Assembly (NCBI GenBank): GCA_905479065.1
Contig: CAJQLB010000015.1
Span: 1 to 64,000 of the forward strand
DNA from: an uncultured Flavobacteriaceae bacterium
Lineage (GTDB): Bacteria; Bacteroidota; Bacteroidia; Flavobacteriales; Flavobacteriaceae
Direction of reading: 5' to 3'
Length of the DNA stretch: 64,000 nucleotides
Shown: positions 37,318-46,364 of the stretch, in pieces
Layout of the letters: each line of letters starts with the position of its first letter
How positions within the stretch are numbered: the stretch's first letter is position 1
Notes under the pieces: generated by a model
Told to the model about the DNA's origin: nothing
The model's input: only the letters and a program-made list of their open reading frames with translations
Database searches by the model: none
Made by a program: the position numbers and the translations under genes

Positions 37318-38676
37318 TTAATAATGAAAATGTTCACTTTCCTTAATAAAAGGATTTCCTTTTGGTAATAATGGATGTTTTGACAAAGCATAAAAAACTA
37401 ATAGTAAAAACAACCCTGAAAATAACGCTAAAGCACTTAACTCAGGAAGCCCAACAGACCATCTATCGCCAACCGTTGCTGGCATGATCATATTAAACAC
37501 GTCTAAATAATGACCAATTAGAATAACTATACCAGCCATTACGATAAACCAAGGTATCCGTTTGTAATCACTGTTCATCAAAACTAAAAATGGGAAAATA
37601 AAATTCATTACCAACATACCAAAAAATGGTAGTTTATAATCCTCTATTCTCGTGACAAAATAGGTCACCTCTTCGGGTATATTAGCATACCAAATAAGAA
37701 GGAATTGTGAAAACCATAAATACGTCCAAAAAATACTAATAGCGAACATAAATTTAGCTAAATCATGCATATGACTGTCGTTGACAAACTCCATTAATCC
37801 TTTTGATTTAAGATAAATGGTGATTAATGCAATAACCGTAATACCACTCACAAACATACTTGCAAACACGTACCATCCAAACAATGTAGAAAACCAATGA
37901 GGATCAACACTCATAATCCAATCCCAAGACATCATTGATTCTGTGTAAATATAAAACACTAGGAATGCCGCCGATATTCTAAAATTCTTTTTAAAATTAC
38001 TATTGTCGTTTATGTCCGCATTATCTTGCGCGATCGAAAATTTTCTTGAAAAAAATCGGTAAGCACTCCAGCCAGCAATAAAAATTATTCCTCTTATTGC
38101 AAACCATGATGTGTTTAACCAGCTTGATTTATTTTGTATCAGCTCGTCATGAGCAACGACATCAGGATCCATCCATATAAAAATATGTGGACCAGCCCAC
38201 AAGGCAATTGCTAGCACTGCAATAGCTCCTGGCAAAAGATAATATGAGATAGCCTCCATGACCCTAAATAATACCGGAGACCAACCTGCTTGAGAAGCAT
38301 ACTGAATAGCGTAAAAAGCCAATGCTCCGAGAGCAATCATCATAAAAAAGAATGCAGCCACATACAACGCTGAATAAGGTCTGTTGTGAATCTGGTGCAT
38401 AACATGCTCAGCATGATCCGAGTCGTGTACATCCACATCATCATTATGTGACATTTCGGTGTTATGATTATCTGAAGTCCCATGACTTTCAGTAACCACA
38501 GCGTGTGAATCTAATTCCTCTCCATGACCTCCTCCGTGTGAAGCTTCCTCGGCTAGCATTGTTTTAACTTCCTCTAGGGAAATATGCGAATTTGAATAGG
38601 AATAAAACCATCCTATTGCACCTAAAAACATTAATGCTACTGAAAATATTTTTAATCTATTTGATAACGTGTACAT
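37318..38676 (-). CDS. actF: Alternative complex III subunit ActF (NrfD-like, quinol-binding)
   Basis: ActF (452 residues) is one of the two NrfD/PsrC-like integral subunits of alternative complex III, which oxidises menaquinol without a bc1 complex. About ten helices are seen, after a His-rich loop (residues about 45-92, with GGHGEELDSH, HNTEMSHNDD and HDSDHAEH) that may bind metal. The conserved W-rich segment SMMSWDWIMSVDPHWFSTLFGW is present. It is 28 bases upstream of ctaC and is similar in plan to ActC. Confidence 0.9.
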   Translation of the reverse strand: MYTLSNRLKIFSVALMFLGAIGWFYSYSNSHISLEEVKTMLAEEASHGGGHGEELDSHAVVTESHGTSDNHNTEMSHNDDVDVHDSDHAEHVMHQIHNRPYSALYVAAFFFMMIALGALAFYAIQYASQAGWSPVLFRVMEAISYYLLPGAIAVLAIALWAGPHIFIWMDPDVVAHDELIQNKSSWLNTSWFAIRGIIFIAGWSAYRFFSRKFSIAQDNADINDNSNFKKNFRISAAFLVFYIYTESMMSWDWIMSVDPHWFSTLFGWYVFASMFVSGITVIALITIYLKSKGLMEFVNDSHMHDLAKFMFAISIFWTYLWFSQFLLIWYANIPEEVTYFVTRIEDYKLPFFGMLVMNFIFPFLVLMNSDYKRIPWFIVMAGIVILIGHYLDVFNMIMPATVGDRWSVGLPELSALALFSGLFLLLVFYALSKHPLLPKGNPFIKESEHFHY

Positions 38677-38706
38677 ATCGATGTGTATAATCTTTATCTA
38701 ATAATC

Positions 38707-39264
38707 TTATTTCTCTAAATCTCCTTTTAGCTTCATGACATAAGCTACAACTTGCCAACGTTCCTGTTCATCTAATTGATTTGCATATGATCCCATAGCA
38801 TTTTTCCCATAATAAACAGTATGGTAAATACTTCCTTCAGTAATTGCTCTAGCTGCATCAGCATAACTAGGAATTCCTAATATCTTTTCTCTTTTAACAA
38901 GATACCCTTGACCTGCCCCTTTCGTTCCGTGACAAATACCGCAGTATATTGTATACAACTCTTTCCCTCTTTTGGTGTCAATATCGGAAGAACTCAACGG
39001 ACTTTTTAATTCTAATTTAGCTCTCATGTATTCTTCGTTTGAATTTCCGTAATCAAACAAGGAATAGCCTCTTGCAATCGTACCCTCTGCTGGTAACAGG
39101 GCAGACTGCTCATCCGGAAAAACATCATATTGTCCGTATGTTTCATACCCTACAGGTTCATACATATTTGGCATGAATTGATAATTTGGTCTAGAGTCTT
39201 TTTTACAAGACGTCGAAACCAAAACAATCATTACAACCAATGTTATTTTTACTATGCCTTTCAT
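38707..39264 (-). CDS. actE: Alternative complex III mono-heme cytochrome c subunit ActE
   Basis: This 185-residue lipoprotein (signal with lipobox STSC at about residue 20) carries one heme c in CGICH, with the distal Met ligand in a MGSYANQL-type segment. Its ferric/ferrous heme takes electrons from the ActA/ActB core and passes them to CuA of the oxidase. The final segment ERWQVVAYVMKLK is typical of the cytochrome c class. It overlaps nothing and is 3 bases from ActD. Confidence 0.92.
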   Translation of the reverse strand: MKGIVKITLVVMIVLVSTSCKKDSRPNYQFMPNMYEPVGYETYGQYDVFPDEQSALLPAEGTIARGYSLFDYGNSNEEYMRAKLELKSPLSSSDIDTKRGKELYTIYCGICHGTKGAGQGYLVKREKILGIPSYADAARAITEGSIYHTVYYGKNAMGSYANQLDEQERWQVVAYVMKLKGDLEK

Positions 39265-39266
39265 AT

Positions 39267-39803
39267 CTAATGTTCTTCTTCTTTATCTACGATATTAATT
39301 TCAACTGCTCCTGTGTCCGACAACAGTGTTTTTAAATCCTTAGCGTTACCATGTACAGGGATTTCCATTAAAAAATGATCATCCGTAGTCCTAGGATCTG
39401 GATTTTCAGCCTTTTTAAAAGGCCACATTCTACTTCGTAAGTAAAAAGTGATTACCATAAGGTGTGCCGCAAAGAATACCGTCATTTCAAACATAATTGG
39501 CACAAAAGACGGCATGTTTTCAAGGTAACTAAAACTTGGTTTACCCCCAATGTTTTGTGGCCAATCATCGATCATAATGAAATTCATCATGACAACAGCG
39601 ACAGTTATACCAACACAACCATATAAAAATGCTGCAATAGCTATTCTTGTTGGTGCTAGGCCCATCGCCTTGTCCAATCCATGAACTGGAAAAGGTGTGT
39701 AGACCTCTTCAATGTGATGCTTCGCCGCTTTTACTTTTTTAACAGCAGCCATAAGCTCATCGTCATCGGTATATATAGCGTGAATTACTTTAGAAGATTC
39801 CAT
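39267..39803 (-). CDS. actD: Alternative complex III subunit ActD (DUF3341)
   Basis: This 178-residue protein belongs to the DUF3341 family. It has an N-terminal cytoplasmic domain (VKKVKAAKHHIEEVYTPFPVHGLDKAMGL) and two membrane helices (about 56-79 and 104-125), then a soluble tail. It carries no cofactor; ActD is a structural subunit of alternative complex III. The gene order actC-actD-actE is conserved, with gaps of only 3 bases on each side. Confidence 0.92.
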   Translation of the reverse strand: MESSKVIHAIYTDDDELMAAVKKVKAAKHHIEEVYTPFPVHGLDKAMGLAPTRIAIAAFLYGCVGITVAVVMMNFIMIDDWPQNIGGKPSFSYLENMPSFVPIMFEMTVFFAAHLMVITFYLRSRMWPFKKAENPDPRTTDDHFLMEIPVHGNAKDLKTLLSDTGAVEINIVDKEEEH

Positions 39804-39806
39804 ATG

Positions 39807-41252
39807 CTATTTTTTGTTATTTGATTTATTCGAGGTTCTATTATCTGAACCAGTACCTACCAAGCTATTACCAGCTTCTCTTATCTTTTTATATCGTTCT
39901 CCAGATGATTTGAGAATTGTTTTAACTTCCGCTTGGGCAATGACAGGGAATGTTCTGGCATACAAGAGAAACAAAACGAAGAAAAATCCAATAGTCCCAA
40001 TAAATATTCCAATGTCAACAAACGTCGGTGAGAACATTGACCAAGATGACGGCAAATAATCTCTGTGAAGTGACGTAACAATAATTACAAATCTTTCAAA
40101 CCACATACCAATGTTCACAACAATAGATATGAAAAACGAAAACATAATGCTCGTTCTTAATTTCTTAAACCACATGAACTGAGGAGAAAACACGTTACAA
40201 GACATCATCATCCAATAAGCCCATGCATAAGGACCTGTCGCTCTATTTAAAAAAGCATATTGTTCAAACTCAACACCAGAATACCATGCTATAAACAATT
40301 CAGTGATATAAGCTACCCCTACAATTGATCCCGTTAACATGATAACAATATTCATTAGTTCAATATGTTGAACTGTAATGTAGTTTTCTAGACTACAAAC
40401 TTTTCTCATTATAATTAACAATGTATTAACCATTGCAAATCCTGAAAAGATTGCTCCTGCAACAAAATATGGTGGAAATATTGTTGTGTGCCATCCTGGG
40501 ATAACAGAAGTAGCAAAATCCATAGATACGATCGTATGCACAGAAAGCACCAAGGGTGTTGCCAACCCAGCAAGAACCAGGGAAACCTCCTCAAAACGTT
40601 GCCAGTCTTTTGCTCTTCCAGTCCAACCGAAACTTAGTAAAGAATATATTTTCTTTTGGAATGGCTTGACAGCTCTATCTCTTATCATTGCAAAATCAGG
40701 AAGTAAACCTGTCCACCAAAAAACTAAAGAAACCGATAAGTATGTTGAAATTGCAAATACATCCCATAATAAAGGCGAATTAAAGTTAACCCACAGAGAT
40801 CCATATGCGTTTGGAATAGGTAATACCCAATATCCTAACCAAGGACGGCCCATGTGAATTATCGGAAATAAACCTGCCTGAATAACGGAAAATATTGTCA
40901 TCGCTTCAGCAGATCTATTGATGGCCATTCTCCATTTTTGACGGAACAATAACAACACTGCTGAGATAAGTGTTCCAGCATGACCAATACCAACCCACCA
41001 AACAAAATTAGTAATATCCCAAGCCCATCCAACAGTTTTATTTAAACCCCAGGTTCCAATTCCTGTTGAAATTGTATAAATAATACATCCTATTCCCCAT
41101 AGGAATGCTGCCAATGCAATTGAAAACACAATCCACCAAGATTTATTTGCCTTACCTTCTACAGGAGCTGCTACATCAACAGATACGTCATGATATGACT
41201 TTTCTCCTGTAACTAAAGGTCTTCTGATCGGTGCTTCGTAATGAGACGCCAT
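39807..41252 (-). CDS. actC: Alternative complex III subunit ActC (NrfD/PsrC family)
   Basis: ActC (481 residues) is the main quinol-oxidising membrane subunit, related to polysulfide reductase PsrC. Ten helices are visible. Segments such as NFVWWVGIGHAGTLISAVLLLFRQ and the FPIIHMGRPW stretch are family hallmarks; the conserved His and Asp near the periplasmic face fit the proposed quinol site and proton path. The C-terminal Asn/Ser-rich tail (NRTSNKSNNKK) is probably disordered. 28 bases separate it from actB. Confidence 0.94.
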   Translation of the reverse strand: MASHYEAPIRRPLVTGEKSYHDVSVDVAAPVEGKANKSWWIVFSIALAAFLWGIGCIIYTISTGIGTWGLNKTVGWAWDITNFVWWVGIGHAGTLISAVLLLFRQKWRMAINRSAEAMTIFSVIQAGLFPIIHMGRPWLGYWVLPIPNAYGSLWVNFNSPLLWDVFAISTYLSVSLVFWWTGLLPDFAMIRDRAVKPFQKKIYSLLSFGWTGRAKDWQRFEEVSLVLAGLATPLVLSVHTIVSMDFATSVIPGWHTTIFPPYFVAGAIFSGFAMVNTLLIIMRKVCSLENYITVQHIELMNIVIMLTGSIVGVAYITELFIAWYSGVEFEQYAFLNRATGPYAWAYWMMMSCNVFSPQFMWFKKLRTSIMFSFFISIVVNIGMWFERFVIIVTSLHRDYLPSSWSMFSPTFVDIGIFIGTIGFFFVLFLLYARTFPVIAQAEVKTILKSSGERYKKIREAGNSLVGTGSDNRTSNKSNNKK

Positions 41253-41280
41253 AATCTTTTATAGTTGTTTCTTAATTAAT

Positions 41281-44200
41281 TTATTTTTTTGTATTTCTCA
41301 CTTTTGTTTGGTAAACCACGTTTGGCTTTGTCCCAACACTCTCTAGCAAGTGATACGCTCTTTCATCGTTTTTCAACCTTACAATATCGTTATCTTTGTT
41401 ATTTATATCTCCAAAGACCATTGCTCCGTTGTTACAAGCAGCAGAACATGCTGTTTTAAATTCATTTTTGTTGACTAAACGTCCATCTCGTTTTGCATCA
41501 AGAATTGTTTTCTGTGTCATCTGAATACACATTGAACATTTTTCCATAACTCCTCGAGACCTAACTGTTACATCTGGATTAATAACCATACGACCCAAAT
41601 CGTTGTTCATGTAATAATCAAATTCATCATTTCCATTATATAAAAACCAATTGAAGCGACGTACCTTATACGGACAGTTATTAGCGCAATATCGAGTTCC
41701 TACACAACGATTATAAGCCATGTGATTTTGCCCTTGACGACCATGTGATGAAGCAGCCACTGGACATACAGTCTCGCATGGGGCATGATTACAATGTTGA
41801 CACATTATTGGCTGAAATGCCACCTGAGGATTAGCTGAAGGTGATTCCATTTCCGCAAAAGAACTTAGAGAACTACCTAATCCTTTTATATTGTCTTTCT
41901 TTTCATCATCCTTTTCAAAAGAATCTTCGGAGGAATAATATCTATCAATACGTAGCCAATGCATATCACGGCTACGACGAATTTCTTCTTTTCCAACAAC
42001 AGGAACATTATTTTCTGCATGACATGCTATGACACAAGCCCCACATCCTGTACAGGCATTTAAATCAATTGATAAATTGAAATGGTGCCCTATTGAACGA
42101 TCAAACTCATCCCACAAATCGACATCCGGGGAGGTTACAGGCGTTTCAATATGATTCAGGGAAACAACAGGCATTGGGTTCCATACACTTGCCTTTTCTG
42201 AGTTAAAAACCTCAAGTGTAGTTTCTTTAATTATATCACCACGACCCATCAGTGTGTTGTGTAGTTGTACACAAGCAAACTCATGCTTACCGTCAGTTGC
42301 TTCAATTTGAACTTCCTGAACAGGATTAAAATCAACATAAAAGTCATAGGCATTGACACCTGTTTGCATTTCATCTTTCAAACCTAATGTTCTTCCATAA
42401 CCAAATGACAATCCTATAGAACCATTTGCCTGACCTGGCTGAATAATGGCAGGAACCTTCATCGTAACTCCATTAACTGTTACGTTGGCATATTTACCAT
42501 TTAGACCCCCAGTCGCATCATGACTACTTTGATTAAAAAATGTACTTGGCTCTAAATAAAGTCCAATTTTTTTGGCATCAGATTCAGAGACAGTTAAATA
42601 ATTATCCCATGTTGCTCTAGTTAATGGATCCGGAAATTCTTGTAACCAAGGATTATTTGCTTGCTGTCCATCACCCATACCCGTTTTAGGATAAAGAGTT
42701 ATCTCCATTTCGGCACCTTTTGAAGTCCCTAATGTTTTAGCGCTTCCTATCAAATCAATGACATTAGACTTTTCAAGAAATTCATATTTATCATTAGCAT
42801 CACTTACATAAACACCGTCATGAAGTGTATCATTCCAGGAAGTTTCGCCTAAAATATCAGATGTCCAATGATTCTTTATATAATCGTGATATGTTGCGGT
42901 ATTACCATTCCATAATAACAAAGCCTCTTGAAATTGTTTTGTATCAAACAATGGCCTTATCGTGGGCTGGACTAAACCATAATGACCAGTTTTCATTTCT
43001 ACATCTCCCCAAGATTCTAAGTAATGGGGTAATGCTGCTATATATTGAACCCTTGAAGAAGTTTCATCCTCCTTCATAGAAAAAGACACCGTCATATCAG
43101 TCTTGGAAAGTCCGGAAATAAAATCTTCTGAATTGGGTAGACTATAAACAGGATTGACACCGCACATGATTAACGCTCCTACAGAACCCGCGTTCATATC
43201 ATTGACTAAGGTCATGACGTCAGCATTATTGCCCTGACGTGTTTTAATAGTTACATGTGGCTCAAAAGCATTACTTTTTAGGGCCTCATTAATAGCTAAA
43301 ACGAGAGCCTGGGCGTTTACGTCTTGAACTCCTGATACAACTACTGCATTTTTTCCAGCACTTCTCAATTCTGCAACAACTGTGTCTACAGCTGCTTGAA
43401 TGTGATCCGCTAGTTTTCCAGGTATCTGTGTTTGAGTAATTGCTCCAAATATTTTAGCCAAAACAACTTTCTGCTCACTTGGCTTTATTGGAACTCTTTT
43501 ATCAGCATTAGCCCCAGAGAGAGTCATATTAGATTCAAATTGAGTATGCCTCGACATTTCTCCGTGACTTGGAATTCGTGATTTTGAATATCCTGAGTCA
43601 AAACCTCCACCTTGCCAATCTCCAAGGAAATCTGCTCCAACAGAAATTATAGTTGAGGCCTTTGAAAAATCATAATTTGCTAAACCGCGAACTCCATATT
43701 TATTTTCGTAAGCATCGGCAGTAGCAGACTCGGATATGGCATCGTAAATGACATGCTTCACGTTATTATATTTTTCTTTAAACTCCGCTATAAGTTTTGA
43801 TGTTGATGGACTCGCAAAGGTTTGTGTTAGTAGTACGATATCTTTACCATTAGTGACTGCATCATTCAGGCCTGAGATTGTGTCTGAATCAAACTCCGTC
43901 CAAGAACTGTAATCTCCATTTTTCTTTGGACCTGCAACTCTCTGACTATCATATAAATCTAAAACTGAAGCATTAACTCTTGCATTAGCACCTCCATTGG
44001 TCAATGCCAATTCATTATTTTGGATTTGAATTGGACGTCCTTCTCTTGTTTTCACCAAAACGCTTGCAAAATCATATCCGTTGGCAATGGTAGATGCATA
44101 ATAATTTGCAACTCCTGGAATAATTTGATCTGGTTGTACAACGTAAGGAATTGATTTTATGACAGGCCCTTCGCAAGCTGCTAATGACGCAGCCGCTGTA

Positions 44201-44385
44201 CTAAAACCAACATATTTTAGGAAATCACGTCGTGAAGTAGAAGATGTTTCTAATGTTTCTTTATCGCCTAAAAATTCATCCACAGGAATTTCTTGAACAA
44301 ATTCCTTTTGCTTCAGCGCCTCAACAACTGAGCTGTTTTCGTTTAGCTCTTCAACACTTTTCCAGTATTTCTTGTTTGATGACAT
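41281..44385 (-). CDS. actB: Alternative complex III Fe-S subunit ActB (molybdopterin-oxidoreductase-like)
   Basis: This 1034-residue protein fuses a molybdopterin-oxidoreductase-like domain (about 80-740) with a ferredoxin-like domain (about 750-1010). The N terminus carries a delayed Tat signal (SRRDFLKYVGFSTAAASLAAC at about 52-72), the TAT-variant type. Fe-S cysteine groups are CTGCGACVIAC, CQHCNHAPCETVC, CVGTRYCANNC and CSMC with CSAAC. In alternative complex III this subunit is thought to have lost the Mo cofactor and to relay electrons from quinol to the ActA hemes. Confidence 0.95.
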   Translation of the reverse strand: MSSNKKYWKSVEELNENSSVVEALKQKEFVQEIPVDEFLGDKETLETSSTSRRDFLKYVGFSTAAASLAACEGPVIKSIPYVVQPDQIIPGVANYYASTIANGYDFASVLVKTREGRPIQIQNNELALTNGGANARVNASVLDLYDSQRVAGPKKNGDYSSWTEFDSDTISGLNDAVTNGKDIVLLTQTFASPSTSKLIAEFKEKYNNVKHVIYDAISESATADAYENKYGVRGLANYDFSKASTIISVGADFLGDWQGGGFDSGYSKSRIPSHGEMSRHTQFESNMTLSGANADKRVPIKPSEQKVVLAKIFGAITQTQIPGKLADHIQAAVDTVVAELRSAGKNAVVVSGVQDVNAQALVLAINEALKSNAFEPHVTIKTRQGNNADVMTLVNDMNAGSVGALIMCGVNPVYSLPNSEDFISGLSKTDMTVSFSMKEDETSSRVQYIAALPHYLESWGDVEMKTGHYGLVQPTIRPLFDTKQFQEALLLWNGNTATYHDYIKNHWTSDILGETSWNDTLHDGVYVSDANDKYEFLEKSNVIDLIGSAKTLGTSKGAEMEITLYPKTGMGDGQQANNPWLQEFPDPLTRATWDNYLTVSESDAKKIGLYLEPSTFFNQSSHDATGGLNGKYANVTVNGVTMKVPAIIQPGQANGSIGLSFGYGRTLGLKDEMQTGVNAYDFYVDFNPVQEVQIEATDGKHEFACVQLHNTLMGRGDIIKETTLEVFNSEKASVWNPMPVVSLNHIETPVTSPDVDLWDEFDRSIGHHFNLSIDLNACTGCGACVIACHAENNVPVVGKEEIRRSRDMHWLRIDRYYSSEDSFEKDDEKKDNIKGLGSSLSSFAEMESPSANPQVAFQPIMCQHCNHAPCETVCPVAASSHGRQGQNHMAYNRCVGTRYCANNCPYKVRRFNWFLYNGNDEFDYYMNNDLGRMVINPDVTVRSRGVMEKCSMCIQMTQKTILDAKRDGRLVNKNEFKTACSAACNNGAMVFGDINNKDNDIVRLKNDERAYHLLESVGTKPNVVYQTKVRNTKK

Positions 44386-44414
44386 AATCTAACTTTGTTA
44401 ACTTCTTAAATATT

Positions 44415-45755
44415 TTAATAATGACATTTACCACATTCCAGACCTCCCATTTGGGCTGCCGTTAACTGATCAACACCATATTTTTTGGATAATTGATCGT
44501 GTATTTTTGTGTAATATTCGTTGTCCTTAACCTTGACGTTTGTTTCTCTGTGACAATTTATACACCAACCCATAGTTAATGAAGAATACTGATACATGAT
44601 TTCCATTTCTTCTACAGGACCATGACATGTCTGACATTCAATACCAGCCACTGAGACGTGTTGTGAGTGATTGAAATAAGCAAAATCAGGGAGATTATGA
44701 ATTCTCACCCATTTTATTGGTTGAGTCTCTCCTGTGTACTGTTGATCAACATCATCCCATCCAGCAGCAGCATATATTTTTTGAATCTCAGCATCATAAA
44801 ATTCTTTACTATATTCATCTGTTACCTCTCCATTGTATTCGTAAATCGATTTGTGACAATTCATACAAATATTTACAGATGGTATTCCCGAATGTTTACT
44901 TACCCTAGCGGATGAGTGACAGTATTTACAGTCAATTTTATTATCTCCCGAGTGAATTTTGTGTGAGAAATGTATTGGTTGCACTGGCTGATATCCTTGA
45001 TCTACTCCTACTTGCATCAAATAGCCATAAACAAAGTACGCACTTGATAGTAAAAAGAAAATAGCCACAATCAACATCAAAAATTGATTTTGAATAAAAG
45101 CTTTCCAAAGAGATTTACCCTTTGTAGCTTCTGCTATTTCAACATTATTGGCTACTGCAAATCGACGTAATGTTTGTTTTACAAGGATTAAACCGATCGC
45201 TAACAACATAAACATTACTGCCAAAGCACCTAGGATAATATTATTTGTCAATCCTGAATCAGAGCCGTTTTGAGCAGAAGGAATTCCTGAAGCCGCGGCT
45301 ACTGCAGCTGGCTGTGCTTTTTCTTGAGCTGTATATGCTAATATGTCTGAAAGGTCTTGATCTGAAAATTGTGGAAATGCGGTCATAGCAGCCCCGTTAT
45401 ATTCAGCATAGATTTTGTTCGCATACGCATCTCCCGACTTGATAAGAGCAGAACTGTTGCGAATCCATGAGTTTAGCCAATTTCTGTCAAGTCCTTCATC
45501 ATTCGCAAGCCTTGCCTCAACACCCCTTAAGGCTGGTCCTGTCATCTTTTTATCTAGATTATGACAAGCAGCACAATTCGTATTGAATAATGACTTTCCT
45601 TTGGTAGGATCTCCATCCTGTGCAAATAAAGACAAGGAAAGAGCGAGTAAAAAGACGGAACCAAAAAGACGTAATTTTGAGACTGAGTTGCGGTATTTTA
45701 CCTGTTTCATATTGTTAGTAGAATTGTCTTCTAATCTTTGGTACGATTTTTTCAT
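44415..45755 (-). CDS. actA: Alternative complex III multi-heme cytochrome c subunit ActA, six CXXCH sites
   Basis: The protein (446 residues from ATG 45755; 431 from ATG 45710) has an N-terminal signal peptide. An N-terminal mono-heme c domain follows (CAACH at about 61-65), then two membrane helices (about 172-192 and 215-240). A multi-heme part holds CKYCH, CMNCH, CQTCH, CINCH and CGKCH. Five of these correspond to the classical pentaheme ActA; the sixth, N-terminal, belongs to a fused mono-heme domain. It leads the operon, with a promoter 35 bases upstream of ATG 45755. Confidence 0.93.
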   Translation of the reverse strand: MKKSYQRLEDNSTNNMKQVKYRNSVSKLRLFGSVFLLALSLSLFAQDGDPTKGKSLFNTNCAACHNLDKKMTGPALRGVEARLANDEGLDRNWLNSWIRNSSALIKSGDAYANKIYAEYNGAAMTAFPQFSDQDLSDILAYTAQEKAQPAAVAAASGIPSAQNGSDSGLTNNIILGALAVMFMLLAIGLILVKQTLRRFAVANNVEIAEATKGKSLWKAFIQNQFLMLIVAIFFLLSSAYFVYGYLMQVGVDQGYQPVQPIHFSHKIHSGDNKIDCKYCHSSARVSKHSGIPSVNICMNCHKSIYEYNGEVTDEYSKEFYDAEIQKIYAAAGWDDVDQQYTGETQPIKWVRIHNLPDFAYFNHSQHVSVAGIECQTCHGPVEEMEIMYQYSSLTMGWCINCHRETNVKVKDNEYYTKIHDQLSKKYGVDQLTAAQMGGLECGKCHY

Positions 45756-45789
45756 AAAAGAATTTAAGTTCGGTTATAAAAATCTCGCA

Positions 45790-45797
45790 CAAAAGTA
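45790..45797 (-). promoter_or_regulatory. -7 promoter element of the act-cta operon
   Basis: On the minus strand TACTTTTG matches TAnnTTTG, 34 bases before ATG 45755. No TTG is seen at the -33 position. It would transcribe actABCDEF-ctaC-ctaD, about 11.4 kb in total. Confidence 0.5.
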
Positions 45798-45895
45798 AGG
45801 TATAAAGTCGATTTTAGAAATGTTACAGAAGCGTTAATTCATAATTTATAGACATTCTAAATAATAAATTTAGATAAGATTCGATCGATATACTT

Positions 45896-45903
45896 TACAT
45901 TTG
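45896..45903 (+). promoter_or_regulatory. -7 promoter element of the SPOR gene
   Basis: TACATTTG matches TAnnTTTG and ends 17 bases before the ATG of the SPOR-domain gene. The -33 position has no TTG. Confidence 0.45.
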
Positions 45904-45920
45904 TCAAAAATGAAAAAAAA

Positions 45921-46322
45921 ATGAAACCTATTTCTTTAAATTTCATCGTGTTACTTAGCTCATTATCTTTGTTTTTAAGTCATGAAATGCATGGTCAAAA
46001 AGGAACTGTTCGAATCCATAAAAATAGTCAAATTGACACCTTAATTAAACTAAAAAAAGAAGTCAACCTTTCGGAATTAAATTATAAAATTCAAATTTTC
46101 AGTGGCGTGAGATCTGGTGCAGAAAAAGCTCAAAAAGAGTTTAATCAATCTTTTTCTGAATGGCATTCTGAGAAACAATTTGAAACACCTAATTATAAAA
46201 TATGGGTTGGAAATTTTAAAACACGCCTTGAAGCTGACCGAGCATTGGTAAAAATCAAGCGTAAATTCTCAAATGCCTTCTACTTCAAACCAAAAACTGA
46301 TAGCACCAATCCAAAACAATAA
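45921..46322 (+). CDS. SPOR-domain secreted protein
   Basis: This 133-residue protein has a signal peptide (residues about 1-25, ending MHGQ) and one SPOR domain (about 48-125: YKIQIFSGVRSGAEKAQ, then YKIWVGNFKTRLEADRAL). SPOR domains bind denuded glycan strands of septal peptidoglycan, so it likely sits in the periplasm at the division site. No catalytic domain. It is a single-gene unit between divergent actA and convergent infB, and ends in a shared terminator. Confidence 0.9.
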   Translation: MKPISLNFIVLLSSLSLFLSHEMHGQKGTVRIHKNSQIDTLIKLKKEVNLSELNYKIQIFSGVRSGAEKAQKEFNQSFSEWHSEKQFETPNYKIWVGNFKTRLEADRALVKIKRKFSNAFYFKPKTDSTNPKQ

Positions 46323-46350
46323 AAAAAGGGGCCTATAAGCCCCTTTTTTT
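46321..46350. terminator. Bidirectional intrinsic terminator between SPOR gene and infB
   Basis: AAAAAAAGGGGC (46321-46332) and GCCCCTTTTTTT (46339-46350) form a perfect 12-bp stem with a 6-base loop, giving a GC core flanked by A and T runs on both strands. It can end the SPOR transcript (+) and the rimP-nusA-infB transcript (-), which stops 15 bases away. Confidence 0.92.
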
Positions 46351-46364
46351 ATTGTTTTACTAAA

